Part shown: positions 8,096 through 17,113 of the stretch, one piece after another
Numbering within the stretch: position 1 is the stretch's first letter
How the letters are laid out: every line of letters begins with the position of its first letter
From: Synergistales bacterium
GTDB taxonomy: Bacteria; Synergistota; Synergistia; Synergistales; Aminobacteriaceae
Assembly (NCBI GenBank): GCA_025997955.1
Contig: BNVH01000009.1
Coordinates: 1-58,840 of the forward strand
Reading direction: 5' to 3'
DNA: 58,840 nt
Notes under the pieces: model-generated
What the model was told of the DNA's origin: nothing
The model's database searches: none
The model's input: only the letters and a program-made list of their open reading frames with translations
Translations under genes and position numbers: made by a program

Positions 8096-8992
8096 TTATT
8101 GTGCGGATTCGATTTTGCTGTTGTAAACCTCATAGACCTTCTCCACTAACTTGTAAATGTCGGGCTTCATAACATAGCCGCTGGCCTTTGTATTCCCAAC
8201 TCTCGACATTATATCCTCGGTAGTTATAGAAGAAAATAGGATAACAGGAAGGTCTTTAATCTCGGTGTCATTTCGGATGCGCTCTAGTAAAGTGATACCG
8301 TCCATGCGAGGCATCTCTATATCCGTGACCAAAAGATTGAACTTTTCCCTGCGCTCTACAAGAGCTTCGTATGCCTCCATGCCGTCGCGCACAAGCTTGA
8401 CTCTGTCAAAGCCGCCCATTGCGAGAGCGTCTTCTATTTGTTTTCTCAAAAGGGGCGAATCGTCGGCCAACAATATGGAAAATTTGTCGCTGTCGTTGAT
8501 CTTGTTCTTAAAGACGGTCAATTTCTCGGCGTCTAAGTTGCGCTCAGCCACAGATGGCGCGGTAGCCTGCACTATGGCCTCATAGTCCAACAGCAAGACA
8601 TTTCGGCTGTCCTTCTTCATGACGTAAAGCACCCATCTACCGAGGTATTTTCCGGCCAAGGTGGCGTCTAAGTCATTGGCGTTTATGCGATAGATGCGTT
8701 CTACGCTATCAACTAAGAAACCTAAGCGAACATCATTGAACTCGACAATCATGACCTTGGTCTCTTCGATAGGGACAGGGGAATTTATACCCAAAAACAA
8801 TCTGAGATCCAAAAGCTGCAAAGCCTGTCCTCTTACGGTAGTTATACCAACCAACGCCGGAGCCGTCTCCGGAACGGGGCGATAGCCCATCCAGCGTAAA
8901 ATTTCGCGCGTCTTGTTTACGTTTATGGCAAACGCCTGATCACCTAACATAAACACAACGACTTCCCACTCATTGGCTCTGTGTGAACTCAT
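8096..8992 (-). CDS. cheV: Chemotaxis coupling protein CheV (CheW plus receiver domain)
   Basis: This 298-residue protein has an N-terminal CheW-like domain (about residues 8-145) and a C-terminal response-regulator receiver (about 170-290). The phospho-acceptor Asp is in LLVTDIEMPRMDG, with the acidic pocket in ILLADDSPLL and the conserved Lys in YVMKPD. CheV couples chemoreceptors to CheA and tunes the signal through phosphorylation. GGAGGGG lies upstream of the ATG, and a consensus promoter sits at 9032-9060. It is monocistronic. No cheA, cheY or flagellar genes are in the window, but two chemoreceptors are (14908-16938 and 33509-35623). Confidence 0.94.
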   Translation of the reverse strand: MSSHRANEWEVVVFMLGDQAFAINVNKTREILRWMGYRPVPETAPALVGITTVRGQALQLLDLRLFLGINSPVPIEETKVMIVEFNDVRLGFLVDSVERIYRINANDLDATLAGKYLGRWVLYVMKKDSRNVLLLDYEAIVQATAPSVAERNLDAEKLTVFKNKINDSDKFSILLADDSPLLRKQIEDALAMGGFDRVKLVRDGMEAYEALVERREKFNLLVTDIEMPRMDGITLLERIRNDTEIKDLPVILFSSITTEDIMSRVGNTKASGYVMKPDIYKLVEKVYEVYNSKIESAQ

Positions 8993-9031
8993 TTTTGTCC
9001 CCTCCGCTATGCGTAACTTTTCCGCATTTTT

Positions 9032-9060
9032 ATTATATGAAAAAAATGTAGCGCAGACAA
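9032..9060 (-). promoter_or_regulatory. cheV: Sigma-70-type promoter of cheV
   Basis: On the minus strand TTGTCT (9055-9060) is followed by exactly 17 bases and TATAAT (9032-9037). The leader also contains a small ATGCG/CGCAT inverted repeat. Confidence 0.8.
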
Positions 9061-9095
9061 GGTAAAATCACGTCCTAAAGCGCTTTACACGCCTT

Positions 9096-9287
9096 TCAGT
9101 GACAGCCGCAAGAACACGACGAACAGTTTCCACCGCAATTATGCGCCCCCTTCAATGAAGGCCCCTCTATCAGTATTAGCGCTTTTTCTCCGCAGGAAGG
9201 ACAACGCAAAGAAGACCCCTCCTGCGTAAACCTGTGAGAGCAACAGGCACACTCAAAAACGCGCGCGCTCTCGCTTGTCTTATCCAT
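9096..9287 (-). CDS. Small cysteine-rich, probably zinc-binding protein
   Basis: This 63-residue protein has two CxxC knuckles (CACC near residue 13 and CPSC near residue 29), as in zinc-ribbon proteins. Its tail is a dense Cys/Gly cluster (CGGNCSSCSCGCH) that could bind metal. No specific family was recognised. It lies 18 bases after argF on the same strand and is probably co-transcribed with it. The ribosome binding site is weak (GTGAACTGAA). Confidence 0.6.
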   Translation of the reverse strand: MDKTSESARVFECACCSHRFTQEGSSLRCPSCGEKALILIEGPSLKGAHNCGGNCSSCSCGCH

Positions 9288-9305
9288 TTCAGTTCACGCG
9301 CTTTC

Positions 9306-10253
9306 TTATTGATTCCCCAGAGTAGCGACCATAACGGCCTTTATGGTGTGCATACGGTTCTCCGCCTCGTCAAAAACCTTAGACGCGCTCGACTCGAAGA
9401 CCTCTTCCGTGACCTCGTACCCCTTGATAGCCGGTAGGCAGTGAAGAAAAATAGCGTTGTCTTTGGCGTTCTTCATCAAAGCGAGGTTCACCTGATAAGG
9501 CTTCAAGAGCTTCACTCTGGTTTCCTTTTGGTCTTCCTCACCCATCGAAACCCACACATCTGTGTAGACAGCGTCCGCGCCCTTTACGGATTCATTGGGG
9601 TCGGCCGTGACGGTTATCTTTGCCCCGCTTGCCTCAGCGACCGCTCTGCATCTGTCAAGAAGAGCCGAGTCTGGAAAAAGCTCTTTTGGGGAACCTATAG
9701 CGTAGTTTACGCCCATCTTTGCGCAACCTATCATCAGGGCGTTAGACATATTATTGCGCCCGTCGCCGACGTATGCCAGAGAGAGACCATTCAAGTTGTG
9801 TCCAAAGTTCTCTCTCAAAGTTAGAAAATCCGCTAAGACCTGCGTCGGGTGATCTTCGTCAGTCAAGCCGTTCCAGACCGGGACGCCGGCAAAACGCGCA
9901 AGCTCTTCGAGCGCGCTCTGTTTGAAGCCGCGAAACTCAATACCGTCAAACATGCGCCCCAATACGCGGGCGGAGTCTTTTGTGTCCTCTTTCGCGCCGA
10001 GGTGAATATCGTTTTTGCCCAAAAATTCAGGATGCCCGCCCTCGTCCACACAAGCGACGGTGAACGCGCTACGCGTACGCGTGGAGGCTTTCTCGAACAA
10101 CAAGGCTATATTTTTGCCAGCCAACGCCGTCCCGCGAATACCCGCGCGTTTTTTAGCCTTGAGGTCAGAAGACAAATCCAAAAGATAATTAATCTCCAAG
10201 GGCGAAAAATCCATAAGCGTAAGAAAATTTTTTCCTTTTAAGTTTACAGGCAT
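9306..10253 (-). CDS. argF: Ornithine carbamoyltransferase
   Basis: This 315-residue cytosolic enzyme joins ornithine and carbamoyl phosphate to make citrulline. It shows the carbamoyl-phosphate motif STRTR (about residue 57), the HPTQ motif and the ornithine-side HCLPA motif. Without neighbouring arc or arg genes, the biosynthetic (argF) and catabolic (arcB) forms cannot be separated; argF is the default. The ATG at 10251-10253 follows GGAAAGG with good spacing. A consensus promoter lies at 10310-10338. The small Cys-rich gene follows it. Confidence 0.93.
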   Translation of the reverse strand: MPVNLKGKNFLTLMDFSPLEINYLLDLSSDLKAKKRAGIRGTALAGKNIALLFEKASTRTRSAFTVACVDEGGHPEFLGKNDIHLGAKEDTKDSARVLGRMFDGIEFRGFKQSALEELARFAGVPVWNGLTDEDHPTQVLADFLTLRENFGHNLNGLSLAYVGDGRNNMSNALMIGCAKMGVNYAIGSPKELFPDSALLDRCRAVAEASGAKITVTADPNESVKGADAVYTDVWVSMGEEDQKETRVKLLKPYQVNLALMKNAKDNAIFLHCLPAIKGYEVTEEVFESSASKVFDEAENRMHTIKAVMVATLGNQ

Positions 10254-10309
10254 GGACAACAACCTTTCCTATGAGAAACTTATATTTCATTAAAATTTTA
10301 CATAAGGCT

Positions 10310-10338
10310 ATAATACATTGAAAAAACGGTATAGTCAA
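10310..10338 (-). promoter_or_regulatory. argF: Sigma-70-type promoter of argF
   Basis: On the minus strand TTGACT (10333-10338), a 17-base spacer and TATTAT (10310-10315) form a near-consensus promoter. It overlaps the end of the upstream gene. The AT-rich TATGTAAAATTTTAATGAAA just after it loosely resembles an ArgR box, but this is weak. Confidence 0.7.
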
Positions 10339-10808
10339 AAAGAAAAACAAATACTCAAAACACCTGTTTCATCCCATTTAGCGACAAGGACGAAAGGTTC
10401 TTGAATTTGAGACTCGCCAAAAACCATCTGCAAGGGAGCCCCCTTTTCGTTAAGTATATAAAACGTGAAGCGCGTATTGTCCGAATACAAAAAGTCCTCG
10501 CGCAAAGACTCTATGTTAGGCAAAAAGAGAGGTTTCACATCAATGCCGGCCGCCAACATCGAAGACCACGTATCCCTGTCGGCGGGTGAAAGGGCCGACA
10601 AGAACACTTTGTCCAAGGCGAGTTTTGTCTTTATTGCCGGCTTTACCTCATGTATTGCCTCGGGCGTTGCTTCAGGCGTCACCTCTGGTTTTATCTCAGG
10701 CTCCGCTTGCGCTAAGGGGGTTACTTGCGCATTTTCCCTGAACGGCTCAGACGATACTTTCCCTGTCTTCAGATAGTCTTTCAGGCTTGGTCTCAGTTTT
10801 TTAGTCAT
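10335..10808 (-). CDS. Small ParA-coupled protein of unknown function
   Basis: This protein of about 157 residues was not recognised. Its N terminus is basic (MTKKLRPSLKDYLK). A Pro/Glu/Thr-rich linker with repeated PEVTPEATPEA-like units covers residues 30-60. The C-terminal half (about 65-157) looks globular, with FTFYILNEKGAPLQMVFGE. The ATG at 10806-10808 lies inside the end of parA (8-base overlap) and follows GGAAGGTG, so the two genes are translationally coupled. Coupling to an orphan ParA suggests it is the adaptor or activator of that ATPase; this is inference. Confidence 0.65.
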   Translation of the reverse strand: MTKKLRPSLKDYLKTGKVSSEPFRENAQVTPLAQAEPEIKPEVTPEATPEAIHEVKPAIKTKLALDKVFLSALSPADRDTWSSMLAAGIDVKPLFLPNIESLREDFLYSDNTRFTFYILNEKGAPLQMVFGESQIQEPFVLVAKWDETGVLSICFSF

Positions 10809-11565
10809 GTTCACACCTTCCGATAAACTCAAGCGCCGCTTGTTCGTAGTCACGCGCGCCATTGCTGGACGCGTCGTAAGAAAAAATGGACTCCCCAAAA
10901 CTTCCAGCCTCGACAAGACTTACATTTTGCCTGATATACGCGTCAAAAAGCAGGTCACCGAAGAAATTTTTGATCTCAGCAGCCACTTCTTTGTGTATAA
11001 AGACATTTGGATTGTGTCGCGTGAGGAGTATCCCCAATATTGACAAGTTAGGGTTGAGGCGCTCTTTGAAAAGCGGAATGGCCTCGTTCAGAAGCCTCAG
11101 ACCCGATAGTCCATAAAACCCTCCGTCGATGGGAATAAGCAGATTATCGGAGGCCGCGATAACGTTTCGCGTGAAGACGCCAAGTTGAGGCGGACTGTCA
11201 AAAAACACGAAGTCATAGCGGTCTGATTCGATGGACAAGATGGCGTCTTTAAGCAAAGTGTCTTTTCCGATAGAGCCTTCGGGATGAAGTTCTACCATAA
11301 TTAGGTCAATGGCGCTCGGTATTATATCTATACCCTCTTTTTTTATCAAGACTTCGTCCCAACTTGCGTTGCCGCTCAGAAAGTCAAAAACGTGAGGCGT
11401 GGTTTCCTCCGCCACCACGCCGAAAGAAGCGCTGAGGTTGCTCTGCGGATCCATATCAAGAATAGCGACGCGGCGCCCCATACGGGCAAGAGCCGCCGCT
11501 ATATTCTGACATGACGTAGTCTTGCCTACTCCGCCCTTGAGATTGCAAAAGCCAACGGTAATCAA
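10801..11565 (-). CDS. ParA/MinD-family partitioning ATPase (orphan)
   Basis: This 254-residue protein carries the deviant Walker A motif KGGVGKTT (about residues 10-17), the A' motif ILDMDPQSNLS and Walker B FVFFDSPPQLG, as in Soj/ParA proteins. The family positions chromosomes, plasmids or protein complexes on the nucleoid or membrane. No parB follows; instead a small coupled gene does, which points to protein-cargo positioning or a chromosome-related role. The start is TTG (11563-11565) with a weak GGAAAGAGA site. It follows the TPR gene by 12 bases and is probably in its operon. Confidence 0.88.
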   Translation of the reverse strand: MITVGFCNLKGGVGKTTSCQNIAAALARMGRRVAILDMDPQSNLSASFGVVAEETTPHVFDFLSGNASWDEVLIKKEGIDIIPSAIDLIMVELHPEGSIGKDTLLKDAILSIESDRYDFVFFDSPPQLGVFTRNVIAASDNLLIPIDGGFYGLSGLRLLNEAIPLFKERLNPNLSILGILLTRHNPNVFIHKEVAAEIKNFFGDLLFDAYIRQNVSLVEAGSFGESIFSYDASSNGARDYEQAALEFIGRCEHD

Positions 11566-11577
11566 ATCTCTTTCCGC

Positions 11578-13458
11578 CTAATTTGCGTCCGGCTTGGCGG
11601 AACCCTTGATGACGGCTTCCAAATTTTTGGCAAAACTCTCGACTTCGGCATTGGAATGCACGGACAGGCTTTCTTTGTACTTAGAAAGAGCCTCTTGGAA
11701 GTGGCCGCTACTGTATAGGTCGTTGCCCTCTTTTATCATGGTATTGGCTTTTTGAACGGCCTCATATTCTTTGAGCGGCGTCTCTACGCGCTCTATCCAG
11801 CTTCTGAGGCGTGAGTTGCCCGATATAGCGTAACTTCTGCGGTAGTAGACCAACGCCTCACGATATTTGCCCTCGCTGTACAGTTCGTGACCAACGCGAA
11901 GAAGCCGCGCGGCGTCAGCCTGAGTGCCTATACCGAAGTCCTCGGGCGCCCTGATGTTGGCGGATGGTTCCCCGAAGGTTTTTTTCATATTGGCTATGCG
12001 TTTTTCCAGGTCGGGATCCGCCCAAAGAGCTTGGCTTTCTATATAGCGAACTAAGGCCTCGGCGTTACTGTTTTTTCTCTGGAGGTCGGAGCCCTCTTTG
12101 CGCAGATTGGCCGCGCGCAGTCTCCTCTCTTTTATGGACTCGTCGAGTTCTTTGACGTGAGCCTCGACATCCGGGTCAGCCTCAAGTTTCAGGCTGTCCC
12201 TGTATTTGCTCATGGCGTTCATGAAACGCCCACTTTCTTCAAGCGCCATCGCCTCCTCGACTAGCGCGACGGCCTTGGCGCGCTCAGACATGCGCGTCTC
12301 TATTCTTTCCACGCGCGTTGTTATTGCGTCGTCGGAAACCATGGTCAATGTTTCCCTGTAATATCGCAGGGCTTCAGAGAAGAGTCCCTCCTGATCATAG
12401 CTTGACGCTATATCCTTCAGCCATTCCGCTTGCTGCGCGCGCCTACGCATTTCATCAATTATGGACTCGATGTTTTTGATGCTCTCCTCGGTTCCTTCGA
12501 GCGGCCAGGCGGCGAAAGAGCGGCGCAGGGTTTTCAGCGCGACATCATATTTTTTTGTCTTTTCGAGAGCGCTCGCGTCAGCCGCAAACTTGTACGCCCG
12601 CGTTATTCGAGCGTAATTGGCGAGCATTGTCCTGACGCCGTCAGACAGCTCCATGTTTTCCGGGTCCGCGACCGCCGCGGCTTTCGCCGTCTCCGCGCTT
12701 GCGTCGTATTCCTTGGCCTGCCACTGAGCTTGGGCTTTTATCCACTGCGCCCACGCGTCTCGCCGCCTTGCTGACTCGGCTATTTTCCCCCGCGCTATCG
12801 GAACACTGATGCTGACGCTTCCTCGACCCAGAATAAGCCCTTTTGCGTCCTTGACTAAGACAGATATTTCAGAATCACCAACTTCACTTCGGACAACCGT
12901 TACCATTGTCTCGTCTTTGTCGTTTTGGTTTTCTTTGTTTAAAATCGCCGTTGACGCGTCAACGCTCCAAGCGCATTTGAGTTCTTCTTTATACTCAGGC
13001 GAGAGTGTCGTTTTGAGCGGTATGGGCTCCCCCGCTATTATCCCTTCGGCCGGGATGTCTTTTTTTGCTCCTATATCCCAAAGCAAAATAGGCTCGCGCT
13101 TAAGCATGACAATCTTTACCTGAAATTCTTTGACCGGAATGACCAATGACGCGCTCGATATAATATTTCCGCTCGCGTCAAGCGCGTTGACTGACGCTTT
13201 TACGGGCTCCGTATCGTATGGCGTGAAGCGACACTCGGCGCCGTTTTTCCTTAGAAGAATAGACCTTGCGCTTCCTTCAAACGACCACTCAAAGACCGCG
13301 CCGGACGTTATGTCTTCGCCCTGTAGCGACAGCGAGATCTCACGTCCTATATAAGCGTCAGCCTGTTGTTCAATCGAAAGAGCTTCCGCCCTGCAGGCAA
13401 GCAAGAACGCGCATATCGCGGCGCAAAACAAAACCCTTGAAATAAACCTCATGCGCAA
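11578..13458 (-). CDS. Exported TPR-repeat protein
   Basis: This 626-residue protein starts with a signal peptide (VLFCAAICAFLLAC, then AEA). The LLAC could be a lipobox, though Leu at -2 is atypical. An Ig/PKD-like beta-rich region spans roughly residues 30-215. From about residue 225 on come tetratricopeptide-type helices such as EALRYYRETL, AMSKYRDSL, EALVYYRRSYA and EALSKYKESL. TPRs scaffold protein complexes, so a periplasmic or outer-membrane assembly role is plausible. TTG (13456-13458) is preferred because GGAGGG lies eight bases upstream; the ATG two codons later is too far. It heads the parA operon. Confidence 0.75.
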   Translation of the reverse strand: MRMRFISRVLFCAAICAFLLACRAEALSIEQQADAYIGREISLSLQGEDITSGAVFEWSFEGSARSILLRKNGAECRFTPYDTEPVKASVNALDASGNIISSASLVIPVKEFQVKIVMLKREPILLWDIGAKKDIPAEGIIAGEPIPLKTTLSPEYKEELKCAWSVDASTAILNKENQNDKDETMVTVVRSEVGDSEISVLVKDAKGLILGRGSVSISVPIARGKIAESARRRDAWAQWIKAQAQWQAKEYDASAETAKAAAVADPENMELSDGVRTMLANYARITRAYKFAADASALEKTKKYDVALKTLRRSFAAWPLEGTEESIKNIESIIDEMRRRAQQAEWLKDIASSYDQEGLFSEALRYYRETLTMVSDDAITTRVERIETRMSERAKAVALVEEAMALEESGRFMNAMSKYRDSLKLEADPDVEAHVKELDESIKERRLRAANLRKEGSDLQRKNSNAEALVRYIESQALWADPDLEKRIANMKKTFGEPSANIRAPEDFGIGTQADAARLLRVGHELYSEGKYREALVYYRRSYAISGNSRLRSWIERVETPLKEYEAVQKANTMIKEGNDLYSSGHFQEALSKYKESLSVHSNAEVESFAKNLEAVIKGSAKPDAN

Positions 13459-13653
13459 AATAATCCCTCCTGATTTGTAACTGTCTTTGTCTATATAAAA
13501 ATATACAAAAAGAATTATACATTAGAATGGAATCAGAATGGGCTACTGAGTAAATTATAAGATAGAATAAAATAGGTGTATTACGCAAAATCCTATGCGC
13601 CACAGCCAAGACATTCTATAGAAAAGACGTTCTATCGAAAGCGGGTTTGTTTG

Positions 13654-14838
13654 ATGTCGGATTTTTATTCTTTGTTTATTTCAGTTATATGTCGGCTTTT
13701 CTTTGGCCGTGTCAGACTTGTAGGGCGCCTCCTGAGCGAGGGTGAATGCCCGGCGCTTTACGTCGGGGTGACGCGAAACGGACTTCTCGACGAATGGATT
13801 TTCTCTTACTTGTACTTTGGCGTTACGCGTAAACCCATGCGTTTTTGGTCTTTCCGACATGACCGGAACCTAAACCCTGACGACATAGTAGACAGCCTCA
13901 TGTTGGGTTCGCCATTCTTTATTTTTGTTAGTAGCGCGGACTTGGAAAGCGACAGCCCTTTATCTTTAATAAACCAAGCCGCGCAAATAGCCAAATCGGC
14001 CGGGCACAAACGCGCCGACATCGAAATTGTTCCGGTTGAGCTTTTTTACGACTCATGGGGGGCGAATGCCGCATGGGGAAGCGACGTCGATGTATTTATC
14101 GGAGAATCTATATGTTTATCCGCTCTCACGTCAGACCCGCGTTTTATGGAATTGGGATTTACGAAACAGAAGTTTAAAGAGCTTAATACAGCCAAATTAT
14201 CGGCTCGCATCAAGGATGCTCTTTTGGAAATGGCTGGGAACAACCGTTTTTCGCGTCTTTCTCTTTCTATGGCGCGTCAGTTGGCTCATTTAGCCGCCAC
14301 AGACGGGCGCGCGTCATACGCGCTTTGTTTGAGTGTTATCGCGCAGCTGCCTGAGCATTCGCCGTTAGTCAAAAGTTGGGATGTTTTCCGTGGATATTGC
14401 GAGGATTTGGGCGTATGGAAAGTCAACGGTTTTCCGATTTTTACGACGCAGGAGCTTTTGCCTTTGGTTATTGAGACTATATTGAGCGCCATCCCCGCGG
14501 CGGCCGATATTTTCCTTAATGTTCCGGCATTTGTTTTTGTATTTGCAAGCCTGCTTATCATGAAGGACAAAGACGCGGACAATCGACGCCGCAAACGCTC
14601 TGTCGCTTTTGCGGCGTCGATTGTCCCCTGGACGGTTTTGCTGTGGTATCAGTTTTGTCTATATGGGTTGCCTTGGTTGATTTTACCGCATCTTTTGATC
14701 ACCGCGTTGGGCGGATACTACACAAGGCTGTTTCGAGTCGGGCTTGCGCAAATCATAAACAGCGCAAGACACCCGGAACTGCGCGGAATTTACGGGCGTC
14801 TGCGCGATGAACTACTCGGTATGATTTATAGAGATTGA
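13654..14838 (+). CDS. Membrane-associated protein resembling PlsC-type acyltransferases
   Basis: This protein of about 394 residues has an N-terminal segment, YVGVTRNGLLDEW, that aligns in shape with the NH(x)4D block of glycerol-phosphate acyltransferases. The catalytic His is missing (TRNG instead of NH), so activity is doubtful. Two or three hydrophobic segments follow near the C terminus (about residues 275-355). Possible roles are a degenerate lipid acyltransferase or an uncharacterised membrane protein. The ATG at 13654 was chosen over a longer GTG-started frame, but its ribosome binding site is weak. It is divergent from the TPR gene. Confidence 0.5.
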   Translation: MSDFYSLFISVICRLFFGRVRLVGRLLSEGECPALYVGVTRNGLLDEWIFSYLYFGVTRKPMRFWSFRHDRNLNPDDIVDSLMLGSPFFIFVSSADLESDSPLSLINQAAQIAKSAGHKRADIEIVPVELFYDSWGANAAWGSDVDVFIGESICLSALTSDPRFMELGFTKQKFKELNTAKLSARIKDALLEMAGNNRFSRLSLSMARQLAHLAATDGRASYALCLSVIAQLPEHSPLVKSWDVFRGYCEDLGVWKVNGFPIFTTQELLPLVIETILSAIPAAADIFLNVPAFVFVFASLLIMKDKDADNRRRKRSVAFAASIVPWTVLLWYQFCLYGLPWLILPHLLITALGGYYTRLFRVGLAQIINSARHPELRGIYGRLRDELLGMIYRD

Positions 14839-14899
14839 AGCAGAGATTGAGGCAGGCTTAAATTTTGAGGCAGGCTTAAATTTGGAAGCAGGCTTAAAT
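14834..14899. repeat. Short tandem repeat, 18-bp unit, about 3.7 copies
   Basis: Three 18-bp units (14846-14863, 14864-14881, 14882-14899) share the core GCAGGCTTAAAT; a partial unit precedes them. The array begins at the stop codon of the acyltransferase-like gene and ends beside the stop codon of the chemoreceptor. Confidence 0.8.
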
Positions 14900-14907
14900 T
14901 TGCAGAC

Positions 14908-16938
14908 TTAGCTTTCGTTTTCGTCGACTACGAAATGTTCCAAAGACTCGTTTAGGCTGTCAGCCAAATCGCTCATCTCGACAGATGTATCGGACACGCC
15001 GCTTGCGACCTGAGAAGTTTCGGCCATATCCTCTGATATGGTTTCAATGTTGCGGTTCAATTCCGCAATGTCAGACGAAAGCGTCTCGATGGTGTTCGAT
15101 ACCTGATTGATGGAGTTGGACTGCTCCTCCATGACCGCGACTATCTGCTGAATCGAATTGTTGGCCATCTCTATATCCTCGTTGGATTTCACAAACTCCG
15201 CTCTGGTATTGTTGGTCATGCGTATAATGTTGCGCAAGTCAGAAACAGATTTCTCCGTGCCGGCTGTCACCACTTCGGTTTTTTCCCGTATCGGCCTTAT
15301 AATATCTCCGATGCGTTTAGACGCCTGAGATGACTCCTCCGCAAGTTTGCGCACTTCCTCCGCCACCACAGCGAAGCCCCTCCCGCTTTCACCCGCCCGC
15401 GCGGCCTCTATAGCGGCGTTCAAAGCCAAAAGGTTTGTCTGGTCGGCTATGTTGTTTATAACGGTCAGGAAACTTGTTATGTCGCCTATGGACTTCGCCA
15501 AAGACTTCATCTCTTCGCTCGTATCTATCTCGCTTTTGACGATTGTGGCCATTTCTTTCATTGCGTCGTGGATACTGCTTACCGACGCCGTGGTCTGTTC
15601 CGTTACTTCGTTAAGGACTCTCGCGCCGTCCTCGGCCGCTTTTGCCGCTTCGTGGGAGTTGTCGCTCAGGTTTTTTAGGTTTTTGGAAGTGTCGTTCATA
15701 TCGGCGCTGATTTTTTGTGTAATGGCCGATACGTTTGCCGTAGCTTCTCGGATATTCTCGGACATGCGCAACGACTCCTCTGCCGACTCCGATAGCGCGC
15801 CGGCGCTGCGTCGCACTTCCGAAGCGGCCTCTTTTATGTATCTGACGCTTGTGGCCTGAGCCGCTATGCTTAAAGCCAAGGCGTCGAAGAGGTCTCCAAG
15901 CTCGTCTTTTCTTTTGTAGCGCATCTCGTCCTCGGAAATCACAAGCACTCCATCCTCAAGAGAACGCGCCACGCCAACCAATCGGGCGAGCGGCTTGGAG
16001 ATGCTTTTCGCAAAAAATACGTTGCACAAAATGGCCACAAAAAGCACGCCCAAGGACGCTATGGCAATGAAAAGTATTACGCTTCGAATGTCGCCGTTCA
16101 AATCTTCCAACGAGACGGCGGCGGCGATAATGCCGATGGTTTTGCCCTCAAAAACAAAAGGGCTGTATCCGGCGCGGTATTGTACGCCCGACAATACCGT
16201 GTTGTTGAAAACCGTTTTGTTGTTTTTTATTACAGCGTCCGCTATTTCGGGCTCAGCCGGGGAATCCGCGCGTTTGCCGTCTATTGTTATAGTGGTAGCC
16301 ATTCGGTCGGAGCCGTAAAACACGCTGATTTCCCCTTGACGCATGGCCTTTATACGGTCGACCAAAGCGGTGCTGCCTAAATTGACGCCTATCGCTATAG
16401 CCCCTACGACGGCCTCTCTTTGAATTATGGGAAATCCATAGAACATTCCTAATGTTATGGTCGTGCCGGGCTCCATGACAATAGCGAGCTCGCCTTTCAG
16501 AGCCGGCGCTATGTAGCCCTTAGATGACAGGTTATCGCCGGTTCTGTCCTGCGCGTGGGGACGGCTTATGACATTTCCGACGGCATCGGTGACCGTTATA
16601 GTATCAAACCCGGATATGCGCAAGTAAGCCAAAAGCTCTTTGTCTAGCGTGTTTTTGTCTTTATACTGTATGGCGTATGATATTGTCTTGTTGGAAGCGA
16701 TTACTTCCCCAAGGGTCTTCATACCTTGAAGCATAGCGTCGAACTCCTCAGCGGTTCCGTCTAACGTGACGGTTATGGTTTTATCCATACCCTCAATAAG
16801 GACTCTTTTGAAGAAGCCCAGCGTCGTGAATGATACCGCAATAACAGCCATAAGCACGAGGAAAAAACTCACTAAAAATATTCTCCATCCAATTCCGCGA
16901 TTTCGCATTGAAAAACGCTTCGTTCGCATAAGCCGCAT
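14908..16938 (-). CDS. Methyl-accepting chemotaxis protein with periplasmic Cache domain
   Basis: This 676-residue chemoreceptor has a first membrane helix (about residues 18-42), a periplasmic Cache-type sensor (about 45-275), a second helix (about 285-307), a HAMP linker and a long coiled-coil signalling domain. The hairpin tip that contacts CheA/CheW is conserved (NIADQTNLLALNAAIEAARA, then GRGFAVVAEEVRKLAEES). The ligand is unknown. The ATG follows GAGAGGGG. The gene is converged on by the acyltransferase-like gene, with the tandem repeat between them. It presumably signals through the same pathway as cheV. Confidence 0.94.
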   Translation of the reverse strand: MRLMRTKRFSMRNRGIGWRIFLVSFFLVLMAVIAVSFTTLGFFKRVLIEGMDKTITVTLDGTAEEFDAMLQGMKTLGEVIASNKTISYAIQYKDKNTLDKELLAYLRISGFDTITVTDAVGNVISRPHAQDRTGDNLSSKGYIAPALKGELAIVMEPGTTITLGMFYGFPIIQREAVVGAIAIGVNLGSTALVDRIKAMRQGEISVFYGSDRMATTITIDGKRADSPAEPEIADAVIKNNKTVFNNTVLSGVQYRAGYSPFVFEGKTIGIIAAAVSLEDLNGDIRSVILFIAIASLGVLFVAILCNVFFAKSISKPLARLVGVARSLEDGVLVISEDEMRYKRKDELGDLFDALALSIAAQATSVRYIKEAASEVRRSAGALSESAEESLRMSENIREATANVSAITQKISADMNDTSKNLKNLSDNSHEAAKAAEDGARVLNEVTEQTTASVSSIHDAMKEMATIVKSEIDTSEEMKSLAKSIGDITSFLTVINNIADQTNLLALNAAIEAARAGESGRGFAVVAEEVRKLAEESSQASKRIGDIIRPIREKTEVVTAGTEKSVSDLRNIIRMTNNTRAEFVKSNEDIEMANNSIQQIVAVMEEQSNSINQVSNTIETLSSDIAELNRNIETISEDMAETSQVASGVSDTSVEMSDLADSLNESLEHFVVDENES

Positions 16939-17113
16939 AAACGGAAAACCCCTCTCTTAATTTATTTATTCACTTGGGTGATATTAGTCTATCATTAAAC
17001 ATAGCGATTTGTGACAGAGCGTGAAATAAATTTAAGTAAATTGTGCTAAAGTAAAAATGGAGACTTAGTTTTCAATCTTCAGCTTTTATTTTTTGGGGTT
17101 GGTCATAGATATT

